Shown here: positions 1-6,152 of the stretch, in pieces
Position numbering within the stretch: position 1 is the first letter of the stretch
How the letters are laid out: each line of letters begins with the position of its first letter
Origin: Campylobacteraceae bacterium
GTDB lineage: Bacteria; Campylobacterota; Campylobacteria; Campylobacterales; Sulfurovaceae
Reading direction: 5' to 3'
Assembly: GCA_026985495.1 (NCBI GenBank)
Contig: JALSQJ010000242.1
Location: forward strand, 1-6,937
DNA length: 6,937 nucleotides
Program-made: the position numbers and the translations under genes
Notes under the pieces: generated by a model
The model's database searches: none
Seen by the model: only the letters and a program-made list of their open reading frames with translations
What the model was told of the DNA's origin: nothing

Positions 1-1
1 C

Positions 2-295
2 TATGAAGGCTTTTATGCAAGTGTAATTTACGCCTACTTTGCAGGGGCAGGGTTTGATAGAATTGTCGCCGAAGATGTTACCAACGATGGACGGATAGAT
101 TTGAGTGTTTTTATAGATGATATGCTCTACATTTTTGAGTTTAAAGTTAATCAAAAGGGTGCATTAGCTCAAATTAAAGAGAAGAATTACCCTCAAAAAT
201 ATGAGACTAAATTTTCTGATATTTTTATTGTTGGGGTGGAGTTTGATAGTAAGAGTCGTAATATTGTTGATTATGAGTGGGAGATAGTGGAGTAG
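2..295 (+). CDS. PD-(D/E)XK nuclease domain protein, C-terminal 97 residues (5' end outside window)
   Basis: The reading frame is open from base 2 to a TAG at 293-295, so this is the 3' end of a longer gene. Numbering from base 2, the fragment starts YEGFYASVIYAYFAGAGF and then shows a nuclease-fold core: Asp33 in GRIDL, and the Glu46-x-Lys48 pair in IFEFKV, followed by a helix beginning QKGALAQIKE. This D...ExK spacing and the 'EGFYAS' lead-in match the PD-(D/E)XK domain (PF08011/DUF1703 type) normally found at the end of large proteins with an N-terminal AAA-ATPase-like domain (PF09820 type). The ATPase half would lie before the window and cannot be seen. Family members are abundant, often multicopy and lineage-specific; their cellular role is not settled, and nuclease activity is inferred only from the fold. 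An internal TTG at 101 is not a credible start because the homologous domain begins well upstream of it. Confidence 0.8.
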   Translation, partial: YEGFYASVIYAYFAGAGFDRIVAEDVTNDGRIDLSVFIDDMLYIFEFKVNQKGALAQIKEKNYPQKYETKFSDIFIVGVEFDSKSRNIVDYEWEIVE

Positions 296-320
296 GTGTA
301 GCTTATGCTACAGCACCTAC
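292..320. terminator. Hairpin between convergent genes, possible bidirectional terminator
   Basis: GTAGGT-GTAGC (292-302) pairs with GCTAC-(AGC bulge)-ACCTAC (307-320) around a TTAT loop, giving 11 base pairs with one 3-base bulge. The upstream gene's TAG (293-295) lies in the left arm and the stop of the - strand gene lies in the loop (303-305). Neither strand has a T-run after the stem, so termination is inferred from position and symmetry only. Confidence 0.45.
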
Positions 321-779
321 CTCTAAACTATCATGAATAGCACTAATCTCATACTTCTCTAACCCTAAAGCATCTGCTAACCGTTCAAGATATTTTCTCT
401 CTGATTCAACATCTAAATCAATAGCAAATAGGCTCATGTAATATACCTGCTTTCTCATATTTTCAGGTACTTCATTAATAAAACTTTCAAAATTTGACTC
501 TCTTTGCATCTCTTGCTCTACAAAAAGTTGCTCTATTTTACTCATTTCCCCCATAAACTCCATAATCGTTCTCTGTTCACTTTCATCAATCTTTCCATCT
601 GCTTTAGCAGCATATATCATAGCTTTTAGTAAAATATAGATATCTTCATGGTAAACCATACTATCATCATCTTCCTCTATTAAATCTGTTACTACTCTAC
701 TAATAGCACTCTTTTTTTCAATATCTTCTCTTTTTAATACACTATTCCATAACTCTTCTAGTCTCTCAATAAGTTTCAA
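303..779 (-). CDS. TerB/DUF533-like acidic helical protein
   Basis: This 158-residue cytoplasmic protein has no signal peptide or membrane segment. Residues 50-68 (LLKAMIYAAKADGKIDESE) are the hallmark of the DUF533/YebE branch of the TerB-like superfamily. Residues 112-140 (VYYMSLFAIDLDVESE, then YLERLADALGL) are the matching second half. Each half carries an acidic loop, DGKIDESE and DLDVESE, of the type proposed to bind metal in TerB proteins. The Gly-rich, membrane-associated N-terminus of E. coli YebE is absent; in its place are about 45 charged residues with an acidic EEDDDS stretch. The family is linked by name to tellurite resistance, but no ter genes are nearby, so a tellurite role should not be assumed. 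The start is TTG (779-777), supported by AAAGGA six bases upstream and by the absence of an ATG before the conserved core. The gene converges on the nuclease-domain gene, with only 7 bases between stop codons. Confidence 0.8.
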   Translation of the reverse strand: MKLIERLEELWNSVLKREDIEKKSAISRVVTDLIEEDDDSMVYHEDIYILLKAMIYAAKADGKIDESEQRTIMEFMGEMSKIEQLFVEQEMQRESNFESFINEVPENMRKQVYYMSLFAIDLDVESERKYLERLADALGLEKYEISAIHDSLEVGAVA

Positions 780-785
780 TTCTTA

Positions 786-791
786 TCCTTT
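786..791 (-). promoter_or_regulatory. Ribosome binding site that fixes a TTG start
   Basis: On the - strand the sequence reads AAAGGA-TAAGAA-TTG. The Shine-Dalgarno core lies six bases before the TTG at 779-777, and no ATG or GTG is better placed. This supports a rare start codon for the TerB-like gene, which usually lowers translation initiation. Confidence 0.7.
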
Positions 792-793
792 TA

Positions 794-813
794 TATTAAT
801 ATTAATATTAATA
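794..813. repeat. Triple TATTAA repeat forming a 20-base perfect palindrome
   Basis: TATTAA occurs three times in a row at 794-811, and 794-813 equals its own reverse complement. It lies just 15 bases upstream of the TTG start of the TerB-like gene, next to a second small palindrome (AAAATTTT, 813-820). It could be an operator, a DNA-bending site, overlapping -10 boxes, or simply a chance product of very AT-rich spacer. The spacer 780-961 also holds the promoter of the + strand gene. Confidence 0.6.
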
Positions 814-930
814 AAATTTTAATATTTATTATCTAAAAGTAAACTTAATTTTGTTTTATTGTGATTTGATACCCTATTCCACTTATATTTTTTATTACTT
901 TTTAATTATGTTATAAATTATTGTTTTTTA

Positions 931-939
931 TGATATAAT
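931..939 (+). promoter_or_regulatory. Extended -10 promoter of the exported DUF5011 protein gene
   Basis: TGATATAAT (TG, one base, then perfect TATAAT at 934-939) lies 22 bases before the ATG at 962. The preceding 30 bases are T-rich with no clear -35 box, as is typical of Campylobacterota housekeeping promoters. Transcription would begin near 946, leaving a leader of about 16 bases that contains AAAGAG as the ribosome binding site. Confidence 0.6.
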
Positions 940-961
940 TAAATTAAAAAAGAGTTATATT

Positions 962-1918
962 ATGCCTAAAATCAAACTTTTATCTATTTTTTTTCTACTC
1001 TACACTACTGCTATATTTGGCTCTAGTTTAAAACATCCTCAATGGAATATCCTTACATCTTATGATAAAAATGAGACTATTAACACAACCTATAATAAAA
1101 AAAAGAGGATATCTATTACCACCTTTAAAGGTAGTGGTACACGAAGTGCTTATATTTTAGACCTATCAAAAACAGAACAACCTAAAAAAAAACTACTTCA
1201 ATGGAAGATGAAATATAGTGAAGATTTTGTAATTTTAATAGATTTAAATAGTTCATTTGGAAGGCGAACACTCATCTACACACCACGATTTGGAAATGAC
1301 TATCTGCAGTTTGGATTAGGAGAAGATGCTATATCTAAAAAGTGGAAAGAGCATATTAGAAACTTAGATAATGACCTTAAACTATATGAACCAAATAATA
1401 ATATCTTATCTATAAATAATTTTATTATTAGAGGTAGTGGTTCTATTTCCAATCTAAAATTTCTAAATAATAAAGAGATAAAAAAAATTATAAAGAAAAA
1501 AAATATTGATAAAAAAAATAAAATAAACCCTCTTCCCTCCATCACAATAAAAGGAAAAAATCCATATCTTTTACATTATGGAGAGAGGTATATAGAAGCT
1601 GGTGCAACAGCAAAAGATATTGATGGCTCACCCCTAAAGATAACAATTAGTGAAAATATAGACTTTTCTATACCTGGGGAATATACTGTTTTATATATGA
1701 CTACAAACTCTCTTGGCAACTCAGCCATCGACAAACGAACTGTGCGTATTATTGCAGATAAGAGCAATAATACCAATAGAGACAAATCACCTAAAAGAGA
1801 TAAAAGTTCATTAATCACTACAGATATGCTACAAAAAGGAATAGAAAAAAAGAGTTTAAACAAAGAACTTTTTCAACCAAAAAGAGATACTAAACTTCCT
1901 GAAAGACCAGGACTATAA
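962..1918 (+). CDS. Exported protein with one DUF5011/Ig-like domain
   Basis: This 318-residue protein begins with Lys3/Lys5, a hydrophobic stretch (residues 6-19, LLSIFFLLYTTAIF) and a likely signal peptidase site near GSS (20-22). It should therefore be exported to the periplasm or cell surface; no lipobox Cys or C-terminal anchor is visible. Residues about 25-168 are strand-rich and unrecognised, with alternating hydrophobic segments such as FVILIDL and YLQFGLG. A Lys-rich linker follows (170-188). Residues about 193-264 resemble the DUF5011 bacterial Ig-like fold: ITIKGKNP, then GERYIEAGATAKDIDGS, IPGEYTVLYMTTNSLGNSA and RTVRI. The domain occurs in many surface and secreted proteins, usually for display or adhesion. 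The last 54 residues are Lys/Arg/Ser-rich, probably disordered, ending KLPERPGL. The ATG is supported by AAAGAG (949-954) seven bases upstream. The neighbours suggest no partner. The domain call is confident; the function is unknown. Confidence 0.8.
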   Translation: MPKIKLLSIFFLLYTTAIFGSSLKHPQWNILTSYDKNETINTTYNKKKRISITTFKGSGTRSAYILDLSKTEQPKKKLLQWKMKYSEDFVILIDLNSSFGRRTLIYTPRFGNDYLQFGLGEDAISKKWKEHIRNLDNDLKLYEPNNNILSINNFIIRGSGSISNLKFLNNKEIKKIIKKKNIDKKNKINPLPSITIKGKNPYLLHYGERYIEAGATAKDIDGSPLKITISENIDFSIPGEYTVLYMTTNSLGNSAIDKRTVRIIADKSNNTNRDKSPKRDKSSLITTDMLQKGIEKKSLNKELFQPKRDTKLPERPGL

Positions 1919-1980
1919 CTAAAAATAGTATCATAGATAAAAACAACATTTTAGATTTTTTACCTTTTTATTGTGTCCTC

Positions 1981-1997
1981 TCTTCTCAAAGAGAAGA
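1981..1997. terminator. Small hairpin downstream of the exported protein gene
   Basis: TCTTCTC (1981-1987) and GAGAAGA (1991-1997) form a perfect 7-base-pair stem around AAA, 62 bases past the stop codon of the DUF5011 gene. No T-run follows, so it is at best a weak or factor-assisted terminator or an RNA-stabilising stem. It also lies upstream of the mdh promoter. Confidence 0.3.
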
Positions 1998-2047
1998 AAT
2001 ATAATCTATAATTAACTTTATCTTTCATTTTTGTTACAGAATCACGA

Positions 2048-2053
2048 TATAAT
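2048..2053 (+). promoter_or_regulatory. Candidate -10 box of the first mdh gene
   Basis: A perfect TATAAT lies inside CGATATAATCG. No -35 box is found at 16-18 bases, as at the other promoters here. If used, transcription starts near 2060 and leaves a leader of about 127 bases. Another TATAAT at 2000-2005 is a competing candidate. Confidence 0.5.
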
Positions 2054-2061
2054 CGAATAAG

Positions 2062-2186
2062 GCTTGTTTAATACTTCTATTATTCCCAAACTGTGTTTGC
2101 TCATGTATATATACTTTGATATACATTACCAAGCTCTCTTTTGGGAAAAGAAGATAAAGCAGGTAAATATATTTACAAGGATAAAA
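2062..2186 (+). promoter_or_regulatory. Foldable 5' leader of the first mdh gene
   Basis: The stretch between the candidate promoter and the mdh start contains nested inverted repeats. TTCCCAAA (2083-2090) pairs with TTTGGGAA (2140-2147), an 8-base-pair outer stem. Inside it, ATGTATAT (2103-2110) pairs with ATATACAT (2119-2126) around an 8-base loop. GCTTG (2062-2066) could pair with CAAGC (2130-2134), which would cross the outer stem as a pseudoknot. The ribosome binding site AAGGA (2177-2181) lies 30 bases after the outer stem. It matches no riboswitch class I recognise. The leader is open in the mdh frame from a TTG at 2064, but that is not credible coding sequence. Confidence 0.35.
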
Positions 2187-3143
2187 ATGGCAAAAGGTAA
2201 AAAAGTAACAGTTATTGGCACAGGTAATTTTGGCTCAACTGTAGCATTTATTTTAGCAATGAATGGTACATGTCACAATGTTGTTCTTCGTGGACGAAAC
2301 TATGATGTAACCAAAGGAAAAGCGTTAGATATGTCACAAGCAGCTAATGCAGCACGACAACACACCATTGTAAAAGCAGCAAAAGGTCCAGAAGATATGG
2401 CTGATTCTGATGTAGTTGTTATTACAGCAGGAGCACCAAGAACCCCTGGTATGAGTCGAGATGATCTATTACTAATGAATGCTGACATTGTAAAAATGTA
2501 TGCAAAAGAGATTAAAGAGTATGCTCCAAATGCAGTAGTTGTTATTGTCTCAAATCCTCTTGATGTTATGACCTATGTAGCTCTAAAATATACAGGTTTT
2601 CCAAGAGAGAGAGTACTTGGTATGGCAGGAATCTTAGATTCTGCTCGTATGGCTCACTTTATCTATGAAAAACTAGAGTATGGTGCAGGTCAAATTAGAG
2701 CAACAGTTATGGGTGGTCATGGTGATACTATGGTTCCTCTTCCAAAGTTTACAACAGTAGCAGGTGTACCAATAGAAGACCTACTTGACTCTGAAGAGAT
2801 TGGTGAAATTGTTAAAAAAACAAGAAATGGTGGAGCTCAAATTGTCAACCTTTTAGGTAATGGATCAGCATACTATGCACCTGCTAAATCTACAACGGTT
2901 ATGGTAGATGCAATCTTAAAAGATACCAACCAAATTCACTCTTGTGCAATTATGCTTCAGAATGATTATGGATACTCTGACATTGTCACTGGTGTTCCAG
3001 TTATGATTGGAGCAGGTGGAGCAGAACAAGTCATTGAGATGACACTTAAAAATCTTCAAGTACGAAAGTTTAAAAACTCTGTTGCATCTGTTCAAGAGAT
3101 GGTTGACAAACTATACGAACTAAAATTCTTTGACGATATATAG
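2187..3143 (+). CDS. mdh: Malate dehydrogenase, LDH-like type, predicted NADP(H)-preferring
   Basis: This cytoplasmic enzyme interconverts malate and oxaloacetate with a nicotinamide coenzyme. The 318 residues span the whole family length. The Rossmann motif is GTGNFG (11-16). The substrate loop AGAPRTPGMSRDDLL carries Arg85 and Arg91; Arg85 at the specificity position marks malate rather than lactate dehydrogenase. Other active-site residues are Asn123 (VSNPLDVMTY), Asp151 and Arg154 (GILDSARM), and the proton-relay His178 (GGHGD). At the end of strand beta-2 the sequence is VVLRGRNYD: Gly36-Arg37 replaces the usual Asp-Ile, a change associated with NADP preference in this family. Coenzyme choice is therefore inferred. 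The ATG at 2187 is chosen because AAGGA (2177-2181) lies five bases upstream and MAKGKKVTVIG gives a normal N-terminus; a longer frame from TTG 2064 would add 41 residues before the nucleotide fold. A second mdh follows after 106 bases. Confidence 0.95.
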   Translation: MAKGKKVTVIGTGNFGSTVAFILAMNGTCHNVVLRGRNYDVTKGKALDMSQAANAARQHTIVKAAKGPEDMADSDVVVITAGAPRTPGMSRDDLLLMNADIVKMYAKEIKEYAPNAVVVIVSNPLDVMTYVALKYTGFPRERVLGMAGILDSARMAHFIYEKLEYGAGQIRATVMGGHGDTMVPLPKFTTVAGVPIEDLLDSEEIGEIVKKTRNGGAQIVNLLGNGSAYYAPAKSTTVMVDAILKDTNQIHSCAIMLQNDYGYSDIVTGVPVMIGAGGAEQVIEMTLKNLQVRKFKNSVASVQEMVDKLYELKFFDDI

Positions 3144-3167
3144 CCTTTAGGCTATATAAAGTTTTTT
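3137..3167 (+). terminator. Intrinsic terminator overlapping the first mdh stop codon
   Basis: TATATAGCC (3137-3145) and GGCTATATA (3150-3158) form a perfect 9-base-pair stem with a TTTA loop, followed after AAG by six T (3162-3167). The mdh stop codon TAG (3141-3143) lies in the left arm. The 3-base gap before the T-run may make it leaky, allowing some read-through into the second mdh. Confidence 0.65.
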
Positions 3168-3192
3168 ATAATAGTTTTAATGGTAAAATTAT

Positions 3193-3198
3193 TATAAT
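3193..3198 (+). promoter_or_regulatory. Candidate -10 box of the second mdh gene
   Basis: A perfect TATAAT lies 51 bases before the ATG at 3250, with start of transcription expected near 3205. A second TATAAT at 3167-3172 abuts the terminator T-run. There is no clear -35 box. Together with the preceding terminator this suggests that the two mdh genes can be transcribed separately. Confidence 0.45.
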
Positions 3199-3249
3199 GT
3201 TTTAATTTATTATTTTTAATTTAAAACTGTTTAAAATTTAGGATAACAT

Positions 3250-4194
3250 ATGATTGGTAAAAAAGTAGGAATTATTGGTGCTGGTGCTGTAGGTGCAACA
3301 GCTGCATACAGTTTAAGTATGATGGGAACATGTAACGAAATTGTTCTTTTTGATATTGCAGAGGGTGTTGCAGATGGAAAAGCGATAGATATTGCACAAG
3401 CTTCACAATACTCAAAACAACCTACCATTATTACTGCAGCAAAAACTCCTGCTGATGTAAGCGATTGTGATATTGTCATTATTACTGCTGGTGTACCACG
3501 AAAAGGTGATATGACTAGAGCAGACCTCTTAATGATTAATGCCAAAATTATTAAGAGTGTTACTAAAGATGTTATGAAATACTCTCCCAATGCAATTATT
3601 ATCTCTGTCTCTAACCCCTTAGATGTGATGACCTACGTTATCCATAAAATTACAGGTTGGGAAAGTAACAGAATTATTGGTCTAGCAGGAGCATTAGATG
3701 GTTCTCGTATGGCGTATCAAATCTATAAAAAAATTGGTTTTGGTGCAGGTCAAATTGGAAAACTTGTAATTGGAGACCATGGAGAGAATATGATTCCTCT
3801 TCCTCAAAAGGTTAAAGTGGGAGTTGTACCTGCAACTGACCTCTTAACCGATGAAGAGTTTCAAGATATTATTGAACGTACCAAAAAAGGTGGAGCAGAG
3901 ATTGTTAACTATCTAGGAACCTCTGGCTACTATGGTCCTGGTCGTGCCATTGCACACATGGTTGAAGCCATTTTAGAAGATACAAAATCAGTTGTCTCCT
4001 CTTGTGTAATGCTCAATGGAGAGTATGGCTACAACAATGTAACAGTAGGTGTACCTGTTGTTCTTGGTAAAAATGGTGTTGAACAGATTATTGATATGAC
4101 TCTTGAAACAAAGACTAGAGAGAAATTTAAAACTTCTGTAGAGAGCATTCAAGAGGGTATTAAAATACTTGAAGAGAACGAATTTTTTAACTAA
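3250..4194 (+). CDS. mdh: Malate dehydrogenase, LDH-like type, predicted NAD(H)-dependent
   Basis: This second malate/oxaloacetate oxidoreductase is 314 residues long, is full length, and is roughly half identical by eye to the preceding one. The Rossmann motif is GAGAVG (10-15), and beta-2 ends IVLFDIAEG with Asp35, the residue that binds the adenosine ribose of NAD and disfavours NADP. Arg84 and Arg90 (GVPRKGDMTRADLL) bind substrate and mark malate specificity. Asn122 (VSNPLDVMTY), Asp150 and Arg153 (GALDGSRM), and His177 (IGDHGEN) complete the active site. In the mobile loop, GD replaces the common PG after Arg-Lys, a small departure that keeps both arginines. The ATG at 3250 is supported by AGGA (3240-3243) six bases upstream. 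Its place between another mdh and fumC suits a TCA-cycle role, in the oxidative or reductive direction. Being a diverged tandem copy with a different coenzyme residue, it is unlikely to be merely redundant. Confidence 0.95.
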   Translation: MIGKKVGIIGAGAVGATAAYSLSMMGTCNEIVLFDIAEGVADGKAIDIAQASQYSKQPTIITAAKTPADVSDCDIVIITAGVPRKGDMTRADLLMINAKIIKSVTKDVMKYSPNAIIISVSNPLDVMTYVIHKITGWESNRIIGLAGALDGSRMAYQIYKKIGFGAGQIGKLVIGDHGENMIPLPQKVKVGVVPATDLLTDEEFQDIIERTKKGGAEIVNYLGTSGYYGPGRAIAHMVEAILEDTKSVVSSCVMLNGEYGYNNVTVGVPVVLGKNGVEQIIDMTLETKTREKFKTSVESIQEGIKILEENEFFN

Positions 4195-4205
4195 TTAACT
4201 ACAAA

Positions 4206-4233
4206 TAATGGTCTAGTTATCTCTTGACCATTA
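4206..4233. terminator. Hairpin after the second mdh gene
   Basis: TAATGGTC (4206-4213) and GACCATTA (4226-4233) form a perfect 8-base-pair stem with a 12-base loop, beginning 11 bases after the mdh stop codon. No T-run follows on the + strand (CCACCC comes next), so it may be a weak terminator or a 3'-end-stabilising stem. The rest of the spacer to 4337 shows only a poor -10 candidate, TAAAAT at 4305-4310. Confidence 0.4.
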
Positions 4234-4337
4234 CCACCCTACTCACTCCACTAAAGCTTTTAAACTACCTCCCCTCATTCATAGACTATTAACAACCTAA
4301 AGAGTAAAATAATTTAATTTAATAAATAGGAGATAAA

Positions 4338-5732
4338 ATGTCATTTAGAATAGAAAAAGATACCATGGGTGAGATGCAGGTTCCTGCTGATAAATATTGG
4401 GCAGCACAAACTCAACGGTCAATCCAAAATTTTAAAATTGGTAACGAAACAATGCCAATTGAAGTTGTGTATGGTTTTGCAAATCTTAAAAAAGCATGTG
4501 CTTTAGTCAATAACGAATTAGGTCGTTTAGATGATACAAAAACAGATGCTATCTCAAAAGCATGTGAAGCTGTTTTAGCAGGTGAACTTGATGATAACTT
4601 CCCATTGGTTGTATGGCAAACAGGTTCAGGAACTCAATCAAACATGAATATGAATGAGGTAGTTGCCAATAAAGCTACTGAGCTTATGGGTGCTGATTTT
4701 ACTAAAGAGCATCTAGTACACCCAAATGATGATGTTAATAAAGGACAAAGCTCAAATGATACCTACCCAACAGCTATGCGTATTGCAGAGGTTGTTGCTG
4801 TTACTGATAATCTTATCCCTGCATTAAAACAACTTAAAGCAACTCTACAAAATAAATCAGAAGAATTTTCAAATGTTGTTAAAATAGGTCGTACCCACCT
4901 TCAAGATGCAACACCATTAACACTAGGACAAGAGATTTCAGGATACGTTGCAATGTTAGAGACAAACCTAAAACAACTTAATGATGCATTAGTATATTGT
5001 AGAGAACTCGCCATAGGTGGAACAGCTGTAGGAACAGGACTTAACTCTCATCCAGACTTTTCAAATATGGTAGCAAAACAACTCAATGAATTTATGGGAG
5101 ATTATGGATTTGTATCTCAACCAAATAAATTTCATGCCTTAACAGGTCACGATGCAGAGGTAGTACTTAGTGGTGCATTAAAAGCATTAGCAGCCAATCT
5201 TATGAAAATTGCAAATGATGTACGTTGGTTAGCAAGTGGTCCACGTTGTGGTTTAGGAGAGATTGAAATTCCTGCCAATGAGCCAGGTTCATCAATTATG
5301 CCAGGAAAAGTAAACCCTACCCAAGCAGAAGCGATTACAATGGTTGCTGTACAAGTAATGGGAAATGATGCTACTGTTGGTTTTGCTGCATCACAAGGAA
5401 ATTTTGAGCTAAATGTCTTTAAGCCTGTTATCGCTTACAATATTTTACAATCAACAAAACTCTTAGCCGATGCAATGGTAAGTTTTGATATAAATTGTGC
5501 AATAGGAATTCAACCAATTGAAGCAAATATTGAAAAGTTCTTAAATGATTCATTAATGTTAGTAACAGCTCTTAACCCACATATTGGTTACGAAAATGCT
5601 GCTAAAATTGCTAAAACGGCTCATGCTAATGGTACAACATTAAAAGAGGAAGCAGTAGCTTTAGGATTGATGTCTGCTGAAGATTTTGATAAGAATGTTA
5701 AGCCAGAAGAGATGATTTCTCCAAAAGCATAG
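4338..5732 (+). CDS. fumC: Fumarate hydratase, class II (fumarase C)
   Basis: This enzyme catalyses reversible hydration of fumarate to L-malate, without an iron-sulfur cluster, as a homotetramer in the cytoplasm. The 464 residues match the usual length of about 465. Signature regions appear in order: [13 protein letters not shown] (96-108), the second-site segment [14 protein letters not shown] (128-141), [10 protein letters not shown] with catalytic-site His187 (184-193), and the lyase signature [11 protein letters not shown] (317-327) with the catalytic Ser318 and Lys324/Asn326. The residues after the signature, TQAE, point to fumarase; aspartase typically has VVPE there. In the second-site segment, KGQ replaces the more common KSQ. 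The ATG at 4338 has a strong AGGAG (4328-4332) five bases upstream. It follows two malate dehydrogenase genes, so consecutive reactions (oxaloacetate-malate-fumarate) are encoded side by side. As class II it resists oxygen better than the iron-sulfur fumarases used by some relatives. Confidence 0.97.
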   Translation: MSFRIEKDTMGEMQVPADKYWAAQTQRSIQNFKIGNETMPIEVVYGFANLKKACALVNNELGRLDDTKTDAISKACEAVLAGELDDNFPLVVWQTGSGTQSNMNMNEVVANKATELMGADFTKEHLVHPNDDVNKGQSSNDTYPTAMRIAEVVAVTDNLIPALKQLKATLQNKSEEFSNVVKIGRTHLQDATPLTLGQEISGYVAMLETNLKQLNDALVYCRELAIGGTAVGTGLNSHPDFSNMVAKQLNEFMGDYGFVSQPNKFHALTGHDAEVVLSGALKALAANLMKIANDVRWLASGPRCGLGEIEIPANEPGSSIMPGKVNPTQAEAITMVAVQVMGNDATVGFAASQGNFELNVFKPVIAYNILQSTKLLADAMVSFDINCAIGIQPIEANIEKFLNDSLMLVTALNPHIGYENAAKIAKTAHANGTTLKEEAVALGLMSAEDFDKNVKPEEMISPKA

Positions 5733-5742
5733 AGTAAATAGT

Positions 5743-5766
5743 TTAGAACTCATGATTGAGTTCTAA
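5743..5766. terminator. Perfect hairpin between fumC and a convergent gene, probable bidirectional terminator
   Basis: TTAGAACTCA (5743-5752) and TGAGTTCTAA (5757-5766) form a perfect 10-base-pair stem with a TGAT loop. It lies 10 bases after the fumC stop codon, and the stop of the - strand gene (5763-5765) sits inside the right arm. The following tracts are weak (TGTTTC on +, AACTATTT on -). Position and symmetry support a shared terminator. Confidence 0.6.
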
Positions 5767-5960
5767 TGTTTCATACAAGGGGTCTTTTTACTACTATTAC
5801 TATCCTGACCCAGTGTCTCTAATCCACCTTGATTACAACCTCTAACAGGCTTATCTGTTTTCTCCATAATAGGCTTACCATTTTTATCCCAAATGATTTT
5901 ACCTGCATTAGCAGCACCTACTACGATTGACAATAATAACACTATTTGTAAGAATCTCAT
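5763..5960 (-). CDS. Small exported protein with two cysteines, unknown function
   Basis: I do not recognise this 65-residue protein. Residues 1-19 form a clear signal peptide: MRFLQIVLLLSIVVGAANA, with a basic start, hydrophobic core and an ANA cleavage site. The mature chain would have only about 46 residues, starting GKIIWDKNGKPIMEK, with two cysteines (Cys42 and Cys62) and the ending PCMKH. One disulfide in the periplasm, or Cys/Met/His metal binding at the tail, is possible but unproven; there is no CxxCH haem motif. The start is the ATG at 5960-5958, because GAGGAGAG (5973-5966) lies just upstream. The 80-residue version from the upstream ATG at 6005 would put 15 charged residues before the signal peptide and has no such site. 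An extended -10 promoter lies upstream. The gene is convergent with fumC, sharing the hairpin at its 3' end. Confidence 0.7.
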   Translation of the reverse strand: MRFLQIVLLLSIVVGAANAGKIIWDKNGKPIMEKTDKPVRGCNQGGLETLGQDSNSSKKTPCMKH

Positions 5961-6022
5961 TTTAACTCTCCTCAGTTTAAAATTAACTTTACTTTTTAAT
6001 TGCATTTCTTAAGTCCATAACT

Positions 6023-6031
6023 AGTATAGCA
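6023..6031 (-). promoter_or_regulatory. Extended -10 promoter of the small exported protein gene
   Basis: On the - strand the bases read TGCTATACT, an extended -10 (TG, one base, TATACT). Transcription would start near 6016 and give a leader of about 55 bases before the ATG at 5960. No -35 box is evident. The remaining spacer to 6159 is AT-rich with no other signal I can support. Confidence 0.5.
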
Positions 6032-6152
6032 ATTAAATATATAAAAGAAAGCAAAAATTTAAAAATAAATTAAATATTTTAAGTAAGTTAATACTATATG
6101 TTATATATAATATTTTCCCTGTTTTTATCTAAATTATTTTATTGAAAATGGT

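Noticed and set aside
303..779. A tellurite resistance operon
   Set aside because: Only one TerB-like/DUF533 gene is present, with no other ter genes; the domain has broader use, so a resistance system is not supported.
1300..1863. Two - strand reading frames of 81 and 95 residues opposite the exported protein gene
   Set aside because: They are antisense shadows of the Lys-rich coding sequence: low-complexity Phe/Leu/Ile translations with no family match.
2064..2186. N-terminal extension of 41 residues on the first malate dehydrogenase from a TTG at 2064
   Set aside because: The family starts at the beta-1 strand just after MAKGKK; the ATG at 2187 has AAGGA at proper spacing, whereas the TTG has AAGG only one base away, and the extension composition is unlike the enzyme.
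2300..2488. A 62-residue - strand frame inside the first mdh
   Set aside because: It is fully contained in a gene with an intact active site on the other strand, and has no family match.
3231..3590. A 119-residue - strand frame overlapping the start of the second mdh
   Set aside because: It is the reverse-complement reading of the conserved nucleotide-binding region; the + strand gene is certain.
2187..4194. Lactate dehydrogenase for either of the tandem paralogues
   Set aside because: Both have Arg, not Gln, at the substrate-specificity position of the active-site loop (Arg85 and Arg84).
4338..5732. Aspartate ammonia-lyase instead of fumarase
   Set aside because: [11 protein letters not shown] is followed by TQAE as in fumarases, and the gene adjoins malate dehydrogenases.
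5961..6005. 15-residue extension of the small exported protein from the ATG at 6005
   Set aside because: It would bury the signal peptide behind charged residues, and the GAGGAGAG ribosome binding site lies inside it, just before the ATG at 5960.
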